Part shown: one piece after another, positions 38,241 to 48,599 of the stretch
How positions within the stretch are numbered: position 1 is the first letter of the stretch
How the letters are laid out: each line of letters begins with the position of its first letter
Position numbers and translations under genes: made by a program
Source: Astur gentilis
Lineage: Eukaryota > Chordata > Aves > Accipitriformes > Accipitridae
Assembly: GCF_929443795.1 (NCBI RefSeq)
Contig: NC_064893.1
Span: 30,599,001 to 30,663,000 of the forward strand
Reading direction: 5' to 3'
Length of the DNA: 64,000 nucleotides
The notes under the pieces: model-generated
Told to the model about the DNA's origin: nothing
Database searches by the model: none
The model's input: only the letters and a program-made list of their open reading frames with translations

Positions 38241-38375
38241 ATGGGGAGACGTAACATCAGAACAACTTCCCAACAGATGATTTCATCATCACTGGCCATT
38301 TCAAAATCACGCTGGTTTGGGTTTTTTTTGTTTAAAGCCATATCCTGGATCCACCAAAGATCACTGTGAATTGAC

Positions 38376-39051
38376 ACACAGACGCACACACCACATGGAT
38401 GAGGCGGTCCTTCTTCGGTTTTATAATGTTCCTAATAATGAGTATTGAAGTCATCATCCCCGAGCACTGAGTGGGACAATTCCCTTTCTCAGAGTTATTG
38501 GTCTGGCCTTGGTGGAGACTCACGCAGACACCTCAGTGGTATTAGTACTTCATCTTTGCCAGTGGAAAGGCTGGAAAAGTACTATAAACCCAAATGAAAT
38601 GAACCCAGCCTACATCCCTCTGCTATAAAAAAAAAAACCAAATGCAGTGCCAAAGGGAGCAGCTCAAAGCAAGTACATGAAGGACCTGTGTTCCAGTGGT
38701 TCGGTTAAATGCTGTTGATCTCCATCTGCTGCTTTCGTTTGATAGACTTAGTTTGATAGGGAAGTTACACATCTGTATTCCTTAAAAGTTGCTAAAACTG
38801 TGAGTAAAAATGCATGGTTTAATAACACACTCATCCACGCCCAGGAAATCACAGAATGAAAGAGCACCATGATCTCACACAGTGGGGCTTTCTGCAGGAG
38901 CTCTGCCACGTCTCTGCTCTCTGGGAGCTGCTGAAATTTCTCCTTTCCTGGAAATTCTTCAGCAGGAGCGCCGGCTGCAGACCCCTCACTAGGGCAGTTC
39001 CAGGAGCCACCCATTGACTTCTTCTGGGACTGGTCTGCAAGACCCAGCTGA
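38376..39051. other. Spacer between two CR1 elements
   Basis: Unique non-coding sequence lies between the tail of the plus-strand CR1 relic and the tail of the minus-strand CR1. It has an A-run at about 38,627-38,638. The words ATCACAGAATGAAAG near 38,850 vaguely resemble CR1 tail words, but not enough to call a third copy. Confidence 0.4.
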
Positions 39052-39692
39052 CATAGAATCATAGAATCTCATAGAACCAAAAATCATAGAATGGTTTGGG
39101 TTGGAAAGGACATTAAGGATCATCTGGTTCCCACTCCCCTGCCCTGGGCAGGGACACCTTCCACTAGACCAGGTTGCTCCAAGCCCCATCCAGCCTGGCC
39201 TGGAACAATTCCAGGGACGGGGCAGCCACAGCCTCTCTGGGCAACCTCTTCCAGGGTCTCACCATCCTCGCAGCGAAGAACTTCTTCCTTACATCTAATC
39301 TAAATCCACCTCTTTCAGTTTAAAGCCGTTACCCCTTGCCCTATCGCTACATGCCCTTGTAAAAAGTCCCTCTCCAGCTTTCCTGCAGGCCCCCTTTAGG
39401 TACTGGCAGGCTGCTGGAAGGTCTCCCCGGAGCCTTCTCTTCTCCAGGCTGAACAACCCCAACTCTCTCAGCCTGCCTTCACAGGAGAGGTGCTCCAGCC
39501 CTCTGATCATCCTGGTGTGCCTCCTCTGGACTCGCTCCAACAGGTCCACGTCCTTCTCATGGTGGGGGCCCCCAGAGCTGAACGCAGTACTGCACGTGGG
39601 GTCTCACGAGGGTGGAGTAGAGGGGGAGAATCACCTCCCTCGACCTGCTGGTCGTGCTTCTCTTGATGCAGCCCAGGGTACGGTTGGCTTTC
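39052..39692 (-). mobile_element. 5'-truncated avian CR1 LINE
   Basis: The minus-strand copy holds the last part of ORF2, a short 3' UTR and the terminal repeat. The tail appears on the plus strand as CATAGAAT units at 39,052-39,059, 39,060-39,067 and 39,085-39,092, the ATTCTATG octamer typical of avian CR1. The phrases AGAATGGTTTGGGTTGGAAAGG (given in part) and GGGCAGGGACACCTTCCACTAG are standard CR1 3' sequence. On the far side the match stops near 39,692, just after the word GGTTGGCTTTCTG, so the element is strongly 5'-truncated, as most CR1 copies are. It is much less diverged than the CR1 relic at 36.0-38.4 kb. Confidence 0.93.
39164..39692 (-). pseudogene. CR1 ORF2 reverse-transcriptase C-terminus, frameshifted
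   Basis: Translation of the minus strand gives the CR1 ORF2 C-terminal block: LLERVQRRHTRMIRGLEHL, then LGLFSLEKRRLRGDL, then LFTRACSDRARGNGFKLKE. The open frame runs 39,549 to 39,295. Compared with the usual CR1 sequence, one base seems to be missing near 39,306-39,312, so the frame ends early in VDLD. In the next frame the typical ending continues (RKKFF, RLPREAV, APSLELFQARLDGAW, SNLV) to a stop at 39,164-39,166. The catalytic palm is absent because of 5' truncation. It is not a functional gene. Confidence 0.9.
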
Positions 39693-39951
39693 TGTGACAT
39701 CTTACTGTGCAACCAGATACTCTGGGGACCGAACAGGTATATCTATATAATTTAGATTATTTCTTTTTCTTTGGGTACTGGGACATAATTTCTGGGTTTT
39801 CACGCTCTGAAAACAATGTCAGGAAAAAAATTTCCTTCCAAAGAAATACTGTGAGGGGTGGAGGTCGTTAGATAAGAACTGATATCCAAAAGTGGGACAA
39901 TTAAAGTTGTTTCATAATTGATTTATATGTAAGGGACTTTATCTTCTGGCA

Positions 39952-39984
39952 AGGTCTTTACCTTTAAAAGCAGGTCTTTACCTT
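39952..39984. repeat. Spaced 13-bp direct repeat
   Basis: AGGTCTTTACCTT occurs at 39,952-39,964 and again at 39,972-39,984, with 7 bases between. AAGGTC and ACCTT within each copy also make a small internal inverted repeat. Confidence 0.85.
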
Positions 39985-41432
39985 ATATAAAGAATCTAAA
40001 AGAGATGTAATTTGTTATCTTAACTTGTAATGAGAACAGCAAAAAAATACTTTTAAGCCCCTCCTCAGCTTATTTGTGATTTCACTGTGGTTCTTCAATA
40101 GCGAAATCTACCCAGCTGTAAATTTAGGGCCTCATCGCTGAAGTTGGGAGGCTGGGACCTTGTCTCATCCCTGCTGCCCACACCACGGAGCTAGCTGCCC
40201 GTGCTGAGCACCACCAAGGACTCCGGGTCCTGAGCTGTGCTGGATTTAGCTCTGGCACGATTCAAGCCATCGCTGCTGTCCCCACCGCCTGCCACCTCTT
40301 TGCTGCTGTGACCAGCACCCGAGACTCACAGCTGATAATCCAGATTATTAATTAGTGGGGAGGAGGCAGCACCGTAGGATGCTGCTGATGGCTGTAGCTA
40401 AACCCACACACTTCTGTATCTCCTGCTCGGGGCAGAGGGCATCAGGCAGCAGCTTCTTCAGCAGCTCCAATTCAGTCTGCAAGAGCCCTCTGCTCCAAAT
40501 GCCATTTAATCCAGCTCCGGGTTAGCCAGCCAACAAGATTTCCATTGATTTCAGGTTTTGGCCCAGGAACTGCGCAGATGCTTTTGAACTGAACAACTTA
40601 AGCACAACGCTTATGTTTTGTCAGAAAAAAGCCTGAACCAGCAGAAACTCTTTTAAAGCCAGGGCAACATCTTTACCATAGAGATAAACACTACCTTAAT
40701 GTGGTTCACTGTAACAACAGACCGTTTATTAGAACACTTCACCATTTAATTTATTCGGCATTTTATATTGAAGAGTATTTTCATTAGGATTCTACTGCAA
40801 AACCAAAGGCGGCATTAAATCTTTTAATATACTGACAGCTCACTTAATTTATTTAAGCACAGGATTCTAATTCAAAAACACAGACCTTACACAGAGCCCC
40901 GTCTTTACAGTCCTGGCTTAGAAGGTCCTATTAATTTCAGGGTAGGGTGTTATATGAATTTAGTCTGAGATGCAACTACGTGCTTTCCTTTGGTCAGCAA
41001 CCTGCTGCATTGCTGCATCTGCCAGAGCTACCTTCAGAAATCCCTCCGTGGGAGCCCAGCTCCATGCCTTTTGCTTCTACTAATGCTTGGGAGCATCTAG
41101 CCCTTTGCGTTTGGCATCAGGCTTTGTTTGGTCCTTGATGGACCGCAGAGCAACCAGCACGGCTGGAGCAGCAGAGATCAGCAGGGATACAGCGGCAAAT
41201 ATAGCGTGCCCTGAGGTCCTCAATGAAGTCTTCAATTTAGCTCTCGTTAATTGGTGTTCCTCGCTCTGGAGCACTTGATAAAGTGATCTGGGAGATCCAC
41301 TGCAATGTACTGCTGTCTCGGTTTATATTGAATTAACTAGCGACACTCAATTCTTCAGCTCTGGGGTGATGTATGGTGAAGGTCCTCCAGCCCTGCCCCG
41401 GGAGGTGCTGAGCAGCATCAGGACTGTCCACA

Positions 41433-41469
41433 GTTGTCACATCAAAGTTGTCACATCAAAGTTGTCACA
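41433..41469. repeat. 14-bp tandem repeat, 2.6 copies
   Basis: GTTGTCACATCAAA is repeated exactly twice and followed by a partial third copy (GTTGTCACA). Confidence 0.92.
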
Positions 41470-42734
41470 CCCTGCCTGAAGCAAATCCTCCACTTGGTAT
41501 TCTGGGTGCTCAGCTCCTTGGACGCCCAAGCCCTTGTGGCTTATTACTGATTTTCCCAGATCTGCCATAATAAATGGTGGAGAAGAAAATTGTCACCTGT
41601 GACAAAGCCCTGGGTGATATTGGGGTCCCGGTGGCTCCTGGTTTGGCTGCTTTCCAAGACCGGTGTTGAAGCAGAACCTCGGAAACAATAGCGCATTGTC
41701 AATAGGATGCACAGGACTTCATTAATAAACATTAGGGAGCTTGATATGATCTGGCGAAAGCAGTACAATGAAATGAGGTACCAAAAGCGGGATGGAGAGG
41801 AGGGGAAGAGACCTGAACAGGGTGTTTAATGACTCACCGGACTGCGAAATGCAGCGGAGAGCAGGGCTGGGATAGAAAACCTTTTAATGAATTCAACATG
41901 TGCGCACCCTTTGAAGGCTTAGCTCCCCGTTCCCCAGTAATGTTTGACCCACCTGAAGATACTGATCATATAGAAAATAATAACCAGTAAGTAATAATAG
42001 TAATAATAGGAAGAGCAGGACCCTCATCTCCAATTCATATTTATAATCCAGCAAATATCTCAGCTAAAGCCAGAAGATTTATGGGTTTGCATCTATAATT
42101 AATATCCTTCTTTATGCAAGAAAGGGTATATTTTCATACAAATAAATCTGGTGGTCTAGAACTGGATTTTGAGGACTAATACTTAAATCCCCAGCAAGAC
42201 ATGGTTATTGATTGTATAGATGCGTATACAACAGAGACACACCATGCACATATATATCGATAGCATTGTGCATTTATTTATAAAATAAATAGATACGGTT
42301 TCTCTTTTAAATGCAATAGATGAAGCTTAAGCAGGAAAAAGGAGGAAGATGGGGAGGTCGGCTTGGTGTCTGCTTCAAACCGTCCCTGTTTCCCAAAGAT
42401 TCAATTTGCATTAGGCCTGTTGCTAATGGCAGGGCTGTTCCTGGGCGCCAAGACACATAAAGGGCTTTGAGACAAAGGCAATCGATCTAGTTTTAGTTTT
42501 ATGAGGAAAATAAACAGTTAGGCTGATATAACAGTAAAAGGGTCAAAGAGGGTCAGGGCTAATGAAGTGACTCACAGCAGGTTAAAATTAAAACACCCTT
42601 CCTTTTCTCCGTCCTCCCTTGCATACCTCTCCTCCACAAGCGACTCCTGCATCTGCCCAAAATCACACGCGTGGGTGACAGCAAAGCACCAGCTAAGGGT
42701 CGAGCCAGCTCGTTCGGGGCTGGGGGAAGGACTC

Positions 42735-42798
42735 GCTTTGGCTGAAGGTTTCCATCTCCAGCAGCATCCACTGAGCCATGGAAACCTCCAGCCAAGGC
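42735..42798. ncRNA. Candidate precursor-microRNA-like hairpin
   Basis: The arm at 42,735-42,755 (GCTTTGGCTGAAGGTTTCCA plus T) is the reverse complement of 42,778-42,798 at 19 of 21 positions. The loop is 22 nt (42,756-42,777). Read as plus-strand RNA, one of the two mismatches becomes a U-G wobble and the other is an internal A-C mismatch. Total length of about 64 nt and stem length of about two helical turns match animal pre-microRNAs, although the lower stem beyond 21 bp is not paired. No known microRNA seed was recognised. Alternatives are a tiny foldback transposon remnant or a local inverted duplication. Confidence 0.3.
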
Positions 42799-44520
42799 AA
42801 GCCCTGCCCTTCAACTCCTCGCCATGACCACGGCGCGGACCACAACCGCTGCACGCTGCCGGGGAGGCTCAAAGGTGCCCAAAATTCCCCCTCCAGGGCT
42901 GAATTGGCCACCGGTGGTTGGAGACTCCCTTTAGGGAGCTGTGTTGTAGGCTTGGAGCTTTGCAACCTCAGGGCTAGCTCGGGTCTCCTGGAGTAAGCCC
43001 CTTGCTAGCCCACGGCAGGTCAAGACCAGCTTGCTCAGCGTCTGCGGGCTCTGGTCTGCACTCGGGGGGTCTCCTCTCTCTCTGAATACTCTCTACAACC
43101 AAGTTTCAAAAGGTTTATTTGTTCTTTTTATTTTCTCAGGCTTTCTTTTCACAGTTGTAGCTAGCAGAGTGGGATTGTGCTGGGTCAGCAGTTGAACCCA
43201 AACTAGGAAAGGACAGCTTCTCCAGTGCAAGCAGGGATTTATCTGAAAAATATTGAGAATTACTGGAAATTTAAACGTAGGCACTGTTCCAAGGTCAAGG
43301 GTGTAAGCATCACCTCACTTAGTGGTGCACTTACCAACAGAGGTAAAGTACTTCTGCTGTTCTGGATCCGAAGAGTAAAAACGTGAGCAGAGCTCAGACA
43401 TTTGTATTTATACTGTCCTAAGCTGTATAACATCCCCATTTAACTGCGATTTTAGTTATTCATTTTTAAATACTATTCATAAAAAAAAAAAAATCCTTTA
43501 GGCACTCGGCTGTTTAAGGAGCTCATCCGTGACTGCGTGCCAGCGCGACAGCCCCATTCCAACCTCATGGCACTGGCTGCCACGAGTGGGGAAGGAGCTT
43601 CTTCCCCCAAATTATGGGGTCCCAGAAGAGAGATCATACCCGTGGGAAGGAGGAGGAGGGAAACGGCAAAAATACCGGTGCAGTGCCGCAAAGCGATGGC
43701 GAGCCCCCAGGCAGGTTGGCTGCACCCTGCTTTGGGGTGTCAGCTCCATCACCCGTGGGCTGCACGGGCAGGCAGATGGTCTCCTTCCTCCAAACATTAG
43801 TTTCCAGTGTCACAAAACCTCTGTGGAATGAGGGGGGGGGGGGGGGGAAGCAAAGGAAACCTTCTGGCAAGTACACAAAGGAGCTGTGCTGCTCCAAAAC
43901 CTATAGAAAAGATTTCCCTATAGACAAGTTGCTGAGTGCATTCCCTGTATGAGTTTTACCCCCACGAAGAACATGGGCTGTGGGTGCCCAGACACTGCCT
44001 TTATCTGTGACTGTGAAAGGGGGAAAAAAATTCGTGGCCATTGCTTTGCAAGGCTAAGTGCAAATAGCACAGGGGCTTGGGCAGCTGCAAACACTGTGGG
44101 GTACTTAGCCAAGGCAGAGCTTTGCTGCAACTTCGTTTTCATGATTTAGCATTCCTGCTGTAAATAATTGATACTAATGTAAGTGAGATAAGAGACAGAC
44201 TGTCTGTGGGCCAGGAGGAAGTGGATCCTGGTGACATCCACCCGAAAATACGCTTGCGGATTTGTCTCAAATAAAAACGTTGAAAAGGCAAACATAAAAT
44301 CTGAGAGGCGGGGAGGGAAAAGGGCTAAGAAAGGTAATCTGTGGATCAGCTCCGAGGACTCTCATGTCTCTAAGAAAAAGCTGCCACTATTAATTTCCTT
44401 AACAAGAGAATTCTTGCACTAACTAGCACTTTTTAGCTCTCCCTAAACACTGCCCTCGCACTAGTCAATGAGCTGTGTTCGTGCATTGCCAGTGAGCTGG
44501 GTGGGTATTAGCATGGTTTA
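42799..44520. other. Non-coding sequence
   Basis: No gene recognised. It has an A-run at about 43,481-43,493 and a G16 run (43,832-43,847). Open frames of about 90-112 codons at 43.53-43.95 kb overlap each other on both strands and match nothing. Confidence 0.4.
43832..43847. repeat. G16 homopolymer
   Basis: Sixteen consecutive G. It can form a G-quadruplex and is prone to sequencing-length error. Confidence 0.9.
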
Positions 44521-44996
44521 AGGAATTAAAACGTCATTACGGGGGTGCGTGGAGTGCACCCCTCTTCGTCGGAGACCGTGCCGACGGGAAAATGCCAGCG
44601 AGCTCGGTATATTTGATGCCTTCGGCTTAGGTTATCCACAAACCCGCTGAGTACCAGGAAGGAGCTCTCCTGCATCTTAGTCTTTGAAACCGGAGAAGGC
44701 AAAATTATATATCTGGTCCGGCGAGGGCAGCTGTGAGCTGGGCGATGGAGACAGCCGCTGCTGGGGTGGAGAAAGGGAGATCTCCCTGCTGGGAGCGTTC
44801 GAATCCAGCGCGTCCCAGGGGCCATTACACAGTATCCGCTTCCAAATCCTGATTTTGGAGGTCGCTATTGGCATCTCACGTCTTCTGAGCAGTCGGTGCC
44901 CGGCGGCAAACAGACATTGACTTCACCCGACATGACGTAATGTCCGCTTTCATCCTGTCTAGCATATATAAAAAAAGATAATGTCAGCAGAAAAAA
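44521..44996 (+). promoter_or_regulatory. Candidate CCAAT-CRE-TATA promoter in CpG-dense DNA
   Basis: From about 44,521 to 44,945 CpG occurs at about the undepleted frequency (about 29 in 425 bases) despite only moderate GC. Near its right end, in plus-strand order, lie an inverted CCAAT box (ATTGG, 44,867-44,871), a cyclic-AMP-response-type site TGACGTAA (44,933-44,940) and a TATA box TATAAAA (44,967-44,973). The spacing is what a Pol II core promoter would show, with a predicted start about 30 bases after TATA, near 44,997. A second CRE-like word TGACGTGA lies at 45,000-45,007. A palindrome AGGGAGATCTCCCT is at 44,774-44,787. Single motifs of this kind occur by chance; the ordered combination in a CpG-dense patch is the argument. 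Regulation by CREB/ATF factors would be an inference. Confidence 0.35.
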
Positions 44997-45147
44997 AAAT
45001 GACGTGACCGTTGATTGAGCCATCTTACAGGTCTTCGCTTCTCTCTTCTGTGTCTCCATCCTTACACCCTCCCTGCGTTATGGGTTGTTCATCGGCCCAA
45101 GGACCTTCCCGTAGCTGATGCCTTTAAATTGCTGGAGGATGCCACAC
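44997..45147 (+). ncRNA. Hypothetical first exon downstream of candidate promoter
   Basis: If the TATA box at 44,967 is used, transcription would start near 44,997. A strong 5' splice-site match, CAC followed by GTAAGT, lies at 45,148-45,153 and would close a first exon of about 150 bases. Within it the first ATG (44,999) meets a stop after one codon, and the ATG at 45,079 opens a 13-codon frame. The ATG at 45,118 is open through the splice site. This looks more like a 5' untranslated or long non-coding exon than a coding one. No downstream exon was recognised. Confidence 0.2.
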
Positions 45148-45153
45148 GTAAGT

Positions 45154-45459
45154 GAAAGAAACCTGCCCTGGCAATTCCTTCATTTTAAACTATTCCCTTG
45201 TAAACGTAGCGAAGGGTCCCTCAGATCGTGGGTCTCCCACGCCTACAGCAGGCAGGTTTCTTGCACTCGTGTCCCGAAGGCCACGATTTTACACATCGCT
45301 CTGGTACACACATATACAGAGCTATAAATTTGTTTTAAAACATACTTCTTAACAAATAGATTTCATGCAGGAAGCCAGATGAAAAGAGCTGTTTCGGAAA
45401 TGAGAGGAAAGAGCAGCATTGACTCATCAGTGATACGGACGGAGAAAGCTAGAGAGACT
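45154..45459. other. Non-coding sequence
   Basis: Nothing recognised beyond the sequence following the possible splice donor. The open frames at 45,118-45,352 have no domain. Confidence 0.4.
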
Positions 45460-45900
45460 TTCTCATCTCTAACATGATTTTATGATTGAGTGAATAATGC
45501 ATATTAGCATAATACTAACTAAAAAAAATCCATACTCATCATTTACTATTAATTAGTTATCAACATTATCCTATTATTAATTATTAACATTTACACTATC
45601 AATCAGCCCCTGGCTGACTGATAGCTTAAAATCTTGCATAAAGATTGTTACAATAGCTACAGTACATCACATAATGTGCTTCACAGTCGGGTTGTCATAT
45701 CCTCATCTATAAAGCTTTTTACTAATGCACTTTACAACATATCTTACAGTACATGGATGAAGAATGCGGCTGCACCCAGTAATAATTCCATTAATTATGA
45801 ATAAAGCATTTACAAATGACATCCTTATTTAAAAACGGTGATGAACACATTTTGTTTTAATGCGGATGCACTGTGTAATTTGTAATTCCATAAAAAGCAA
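45460..45900. promoter_or_regulatory. AT-rich, homeodomain-motif-dense candidate enhancer
   Basis: About 440 bases at roughly one-third GC, not low-complexity, contain around twenty TAAT/ATTA cores. Among them are ATTAATTAG (45,548-45,556), ATTATTAATTATTAA (about 45,573-45,587) and ATTAATTATG (about 45,790-45,799). The octamer ATTAGCAT (45,503-45,510) is the reverse of ATGCTAAT, a POU-type site. CpG is nearly absent. It lies 0.5-0.9 kb downstream of the candidate promoter. Such blocks are typical of conserved developmental enhancers in vertebrates, but conservation cannot be tested here. Confidence 0.3.
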
Positions 45901-48590
45901 TGCTGGCAGCACGGGTCAGGGAAAAAGGGACGAGATCTTATGATCTTTCTTTACATCAGAAAGGGAAAAAAACAGTGGAGAAAATAATCGACAAACAATA
46001 GACGTTGGGATAAAGCTGACCAAACTCCAAGGTGATGGTGGGAAGGGACGTTTAAAGGTGCCATGCAAAGCTGAAAGGCTGAAAGACCTTTTCCAATGAC
46101 CTTGCACTGCGGCTGTGTCAATAAAACTCTGTCCTACGTTAACAGTAAGGCTATATTTTCATTGCTTTCTCTCATTTGCGATGTTTTCAGCTGGCTGGCA
46201 GCTCACCAGGACTCGTTAACCACGTAGAGTTTGCCTCTGCAGTACCTTGGTAGCGCTTTGTCCTATAGGCTGTCGGAGATGGCAGAATATTTATTACATA
46301 CAATATTTCAGCAAGGCTACTTACGTCAAGAGGCTATAAATACATTACTCTTCCCAGTTTACTTAAGGGATAAAAAGTGAGTAGCTAAGTTTACAGATCA
46401 GGCTCAAGCTCTATTACTGTGTGGTCTGTTCATTTTCATATACATCTCAATTGTTTGAAATTATTTTCCAAATTAATCCTGTGAGTAATGCCTGACTTAC
46501 TGATCATTTCCGAGTGCTGCTGGTCAAGTTGTGCAGCAGTCGTATTTAGGTTATTACACGTATTATGCAAGAAAGATTAAACTCATGATGCTTTTTGGTA
46601 ATAAAGCTGTAAATATTAATGTTGGTCATAGTTTTCAACGGAGAGCCATAAGCCAAGAGCTTCTTATACCAAGGTGCAACCTTGGCGTGCTAAAGATGTG
46701 AGAACTGGGGATGCAAAAATCCCAGCAATTCACTTCTGACCACGCTGGCGGGCGGCCGAGAGCTTTGGTGGTCAGCAGAAAGTCAACAAACTCCTCCCGA
46801 TTATTTTTTCCTTAAGTTTATCGGTGTTTACAGCAGCCTGGATGAACAAGGTGCCTGGACAGTTCACAGACCACGGTGCCATGTATTTGTCAGCACGTAG
46901 CCAAAGCCGTGCATGGCAGTGAATGCTGAGCGCGATGCAAGTTTCTGCAGAGTCGGAGAGTCCAGAGAAAAGAGACCTGGACCCGTCATGGAAAGATAAG
47001 AAAAAAGTTTGCCTTAGGAAGGACCTAGTTTGGGGTTCAGCCAGACCTTTTTGCAGGTGTCCTTCGGAGATGAGCCTGCAAAACGGAGCCAAGCCAGGCA
47101 TGAATTTCATGTGAATTATTTTCACGCTCCCTTTCTACGTCCTATCCTGGTATTCATGGGTGACAATTAGTGCGAAGCATGAGATGTGACATGGCCCTTT
47201 CCCCATATTTTCAAGTCAATAAAATAGTAAAAAGTTATTATACAGTGTTTATTGCCAGCACTGTCAAAGAGGGTATTCTGCAGTCACCCTCTCCTCCCAA
47301 ACCCAAGGAAAACCAGGCAGCGTAGGAGACGCTGCTGTAATTAGAGGTCCCCTTGTGCAAAGCTGCTTTGAAATTCCCAATATTTCTCCAAACCACCAGC
47401 AAGTTGGTTTTCAGAGCTGGCTGACAGAGGATTTATTTATTAAGGTTTTGGCTGTTTGCAGCAGCGGCTGGGCAGCAGCAGTTCCGCAGAGTTATCAGAA
47501 ATCTATTTCCTCGCAGAGTCACAAGTAAAATACCAAACCCCCTCTGAAAAGCTGAGCGCGACATTTACATTTTAATCTCACAAAACACTTTGGTTTCTGA
47601 CAAACTGGGTTTTTCAGTCTGTGTGTTGTGGAGAGGAAAGGCAGCGGGGTTACAGGAGGAAGCTTTATAGCCCTGGGAGCGAGCGCAGCCTGTTTCGTAT
47701 ACGTGATACGGCCGGAGCAGCACGGTGACAGCAAAGATTGTCACCCTTCAGCGCTGCTGGAGCCAGGTGAAAAAGAAAAGCAACTTGGTCCCAAAAGGTA
47801 ATGGTGCACGGGCATCTGAGTTTGGTTAGCGATGGCATTTGCCTGTGTAAAACAGGTCGGGGTTGGAGGAATAAGCAGCCCTGTGCTGCCGGCTGTCGTG
47901 CGCAGTCACTCCTGGCTACAAAGAGAGCCAAGACGGGGGGTTTGAACGGGGGGTTTGCAGTTGCCATCATCAGCCTCGGCTGCCAGCGACTCAAGAGCAA
48001 AGGATGCTCAGCTCCGAGCCGGGCTGGCCCTCCCGCGATGCGGAGGTTTTTCTTGCACCCTTTAGCACGCTGTACACGCAAGGCAGCTCATCCTTCGCTG
48101 AACCCAGCCGCAGCCTTTATTTCACTGTCTATTTGCATCTTTGCCTACAGGGCAATTGGGATAAAGTGGAGGTGCTTGTTGGACCCAAGCTCTACAGTTT
48201 GCTGTCTGGCCACGAAAAGCATCTCTCTCTTTTCCCTGTTATCAATGGTGCTGAGGTCCTGTACTGCCTCCGTAGAATCGCTGCAGCAAGATATGAATTA
48301 TGGATGAAATGAAAAATCCCAGCCCGGCGCACAGAGGGAATATGCAAAGTGTAGAGAAATCACCTCTGTGCATGAGCCTTGCTGCTCCTTCAGGTGCACG
48401 ATGCCCGAAAAACTCCGCTCAGCCTCAGCCTGCGACTCCCTCATCCCATGGGTCTCAGGATTCCCTCCTCCCAAGGGCTTCAGGTTTTGAAACGATGATA
48501 TTTGAAAAGCATCCCTTTATGTTTTGTGGGATCTGCCTGTGGAGGTAGTAAGGGTGCTGTACGGATAAGCTTTCTTTTGAATTTACACGC
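45901..48590. other. Non-coding, mostly unique sequence
   Basis: No gene recognised. The 46,430-46,640 part is again AT-rich unique sequence with TAAT and TTATTA words and could be regulatory. From about 47,650 GC and CpG rise moderately. The 168-codon plus frame at 47,801-48,307 shows no domain. Confidence 0.4.
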
Positions 48591-48599
48591 AGAGCACCT

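Larger units (their letters stand above)
35985..38375 (+). mobile_element. Ancient, near-full ORF2 CR1-type LINE relic
   Basis: This is a heavily mutated plus-strand LINE of the CR1/L3 group. The parts occur in the order expected for ORF2. The start of the endonuclease domain lies at about 36,008-36,104 (NINCLY...SLSNKK...). A glycine-rich strand follows near 36,175-36,215. The endonuclease GDFN-type box, reading GNLNLNDVSW, lies at 36,389-36,418. A linker covers about 36,740-36,990. The palm motif A lies at 37,510-37,536, reading DFCEAFNLM where CR1 usually has DF(S/C)KAFDL. The catalytic FADD box, reading FADE, lies at 37,708-37,719. The C-terminal block lies at 37,977-38,240. Many stops and indels break the frame, so it is long dead. 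The 3' end is placed near 38,375, where similarity to LINE tails fades. It has no (ATTCTATG)n tail, so it belongs to an older lineage than the neighbouring minus-strand copy. Confidence 0.8.
39693..42730. other. Non-coding, AT-rich unique sequence
   Basis: No gene recognised. It includes a spaced 13-bp direct repeat (39,952-39,984), a 14-bp tandem repeat (41,433-41,469), a degenerate TAA/TAG run (about 41,975-42,012) and an AT-rich unique stretch at about 40,680-40,890 with several ATTTAA/TAAT words that could be regulatory. Confidence 0.4.

Noticed and set aside
44797..44806. GTTCGAATCC as a tRNA B box
   Set aside because: The surrounding bases do not form a T-stem and no A box or acceptor stem is found upstream.
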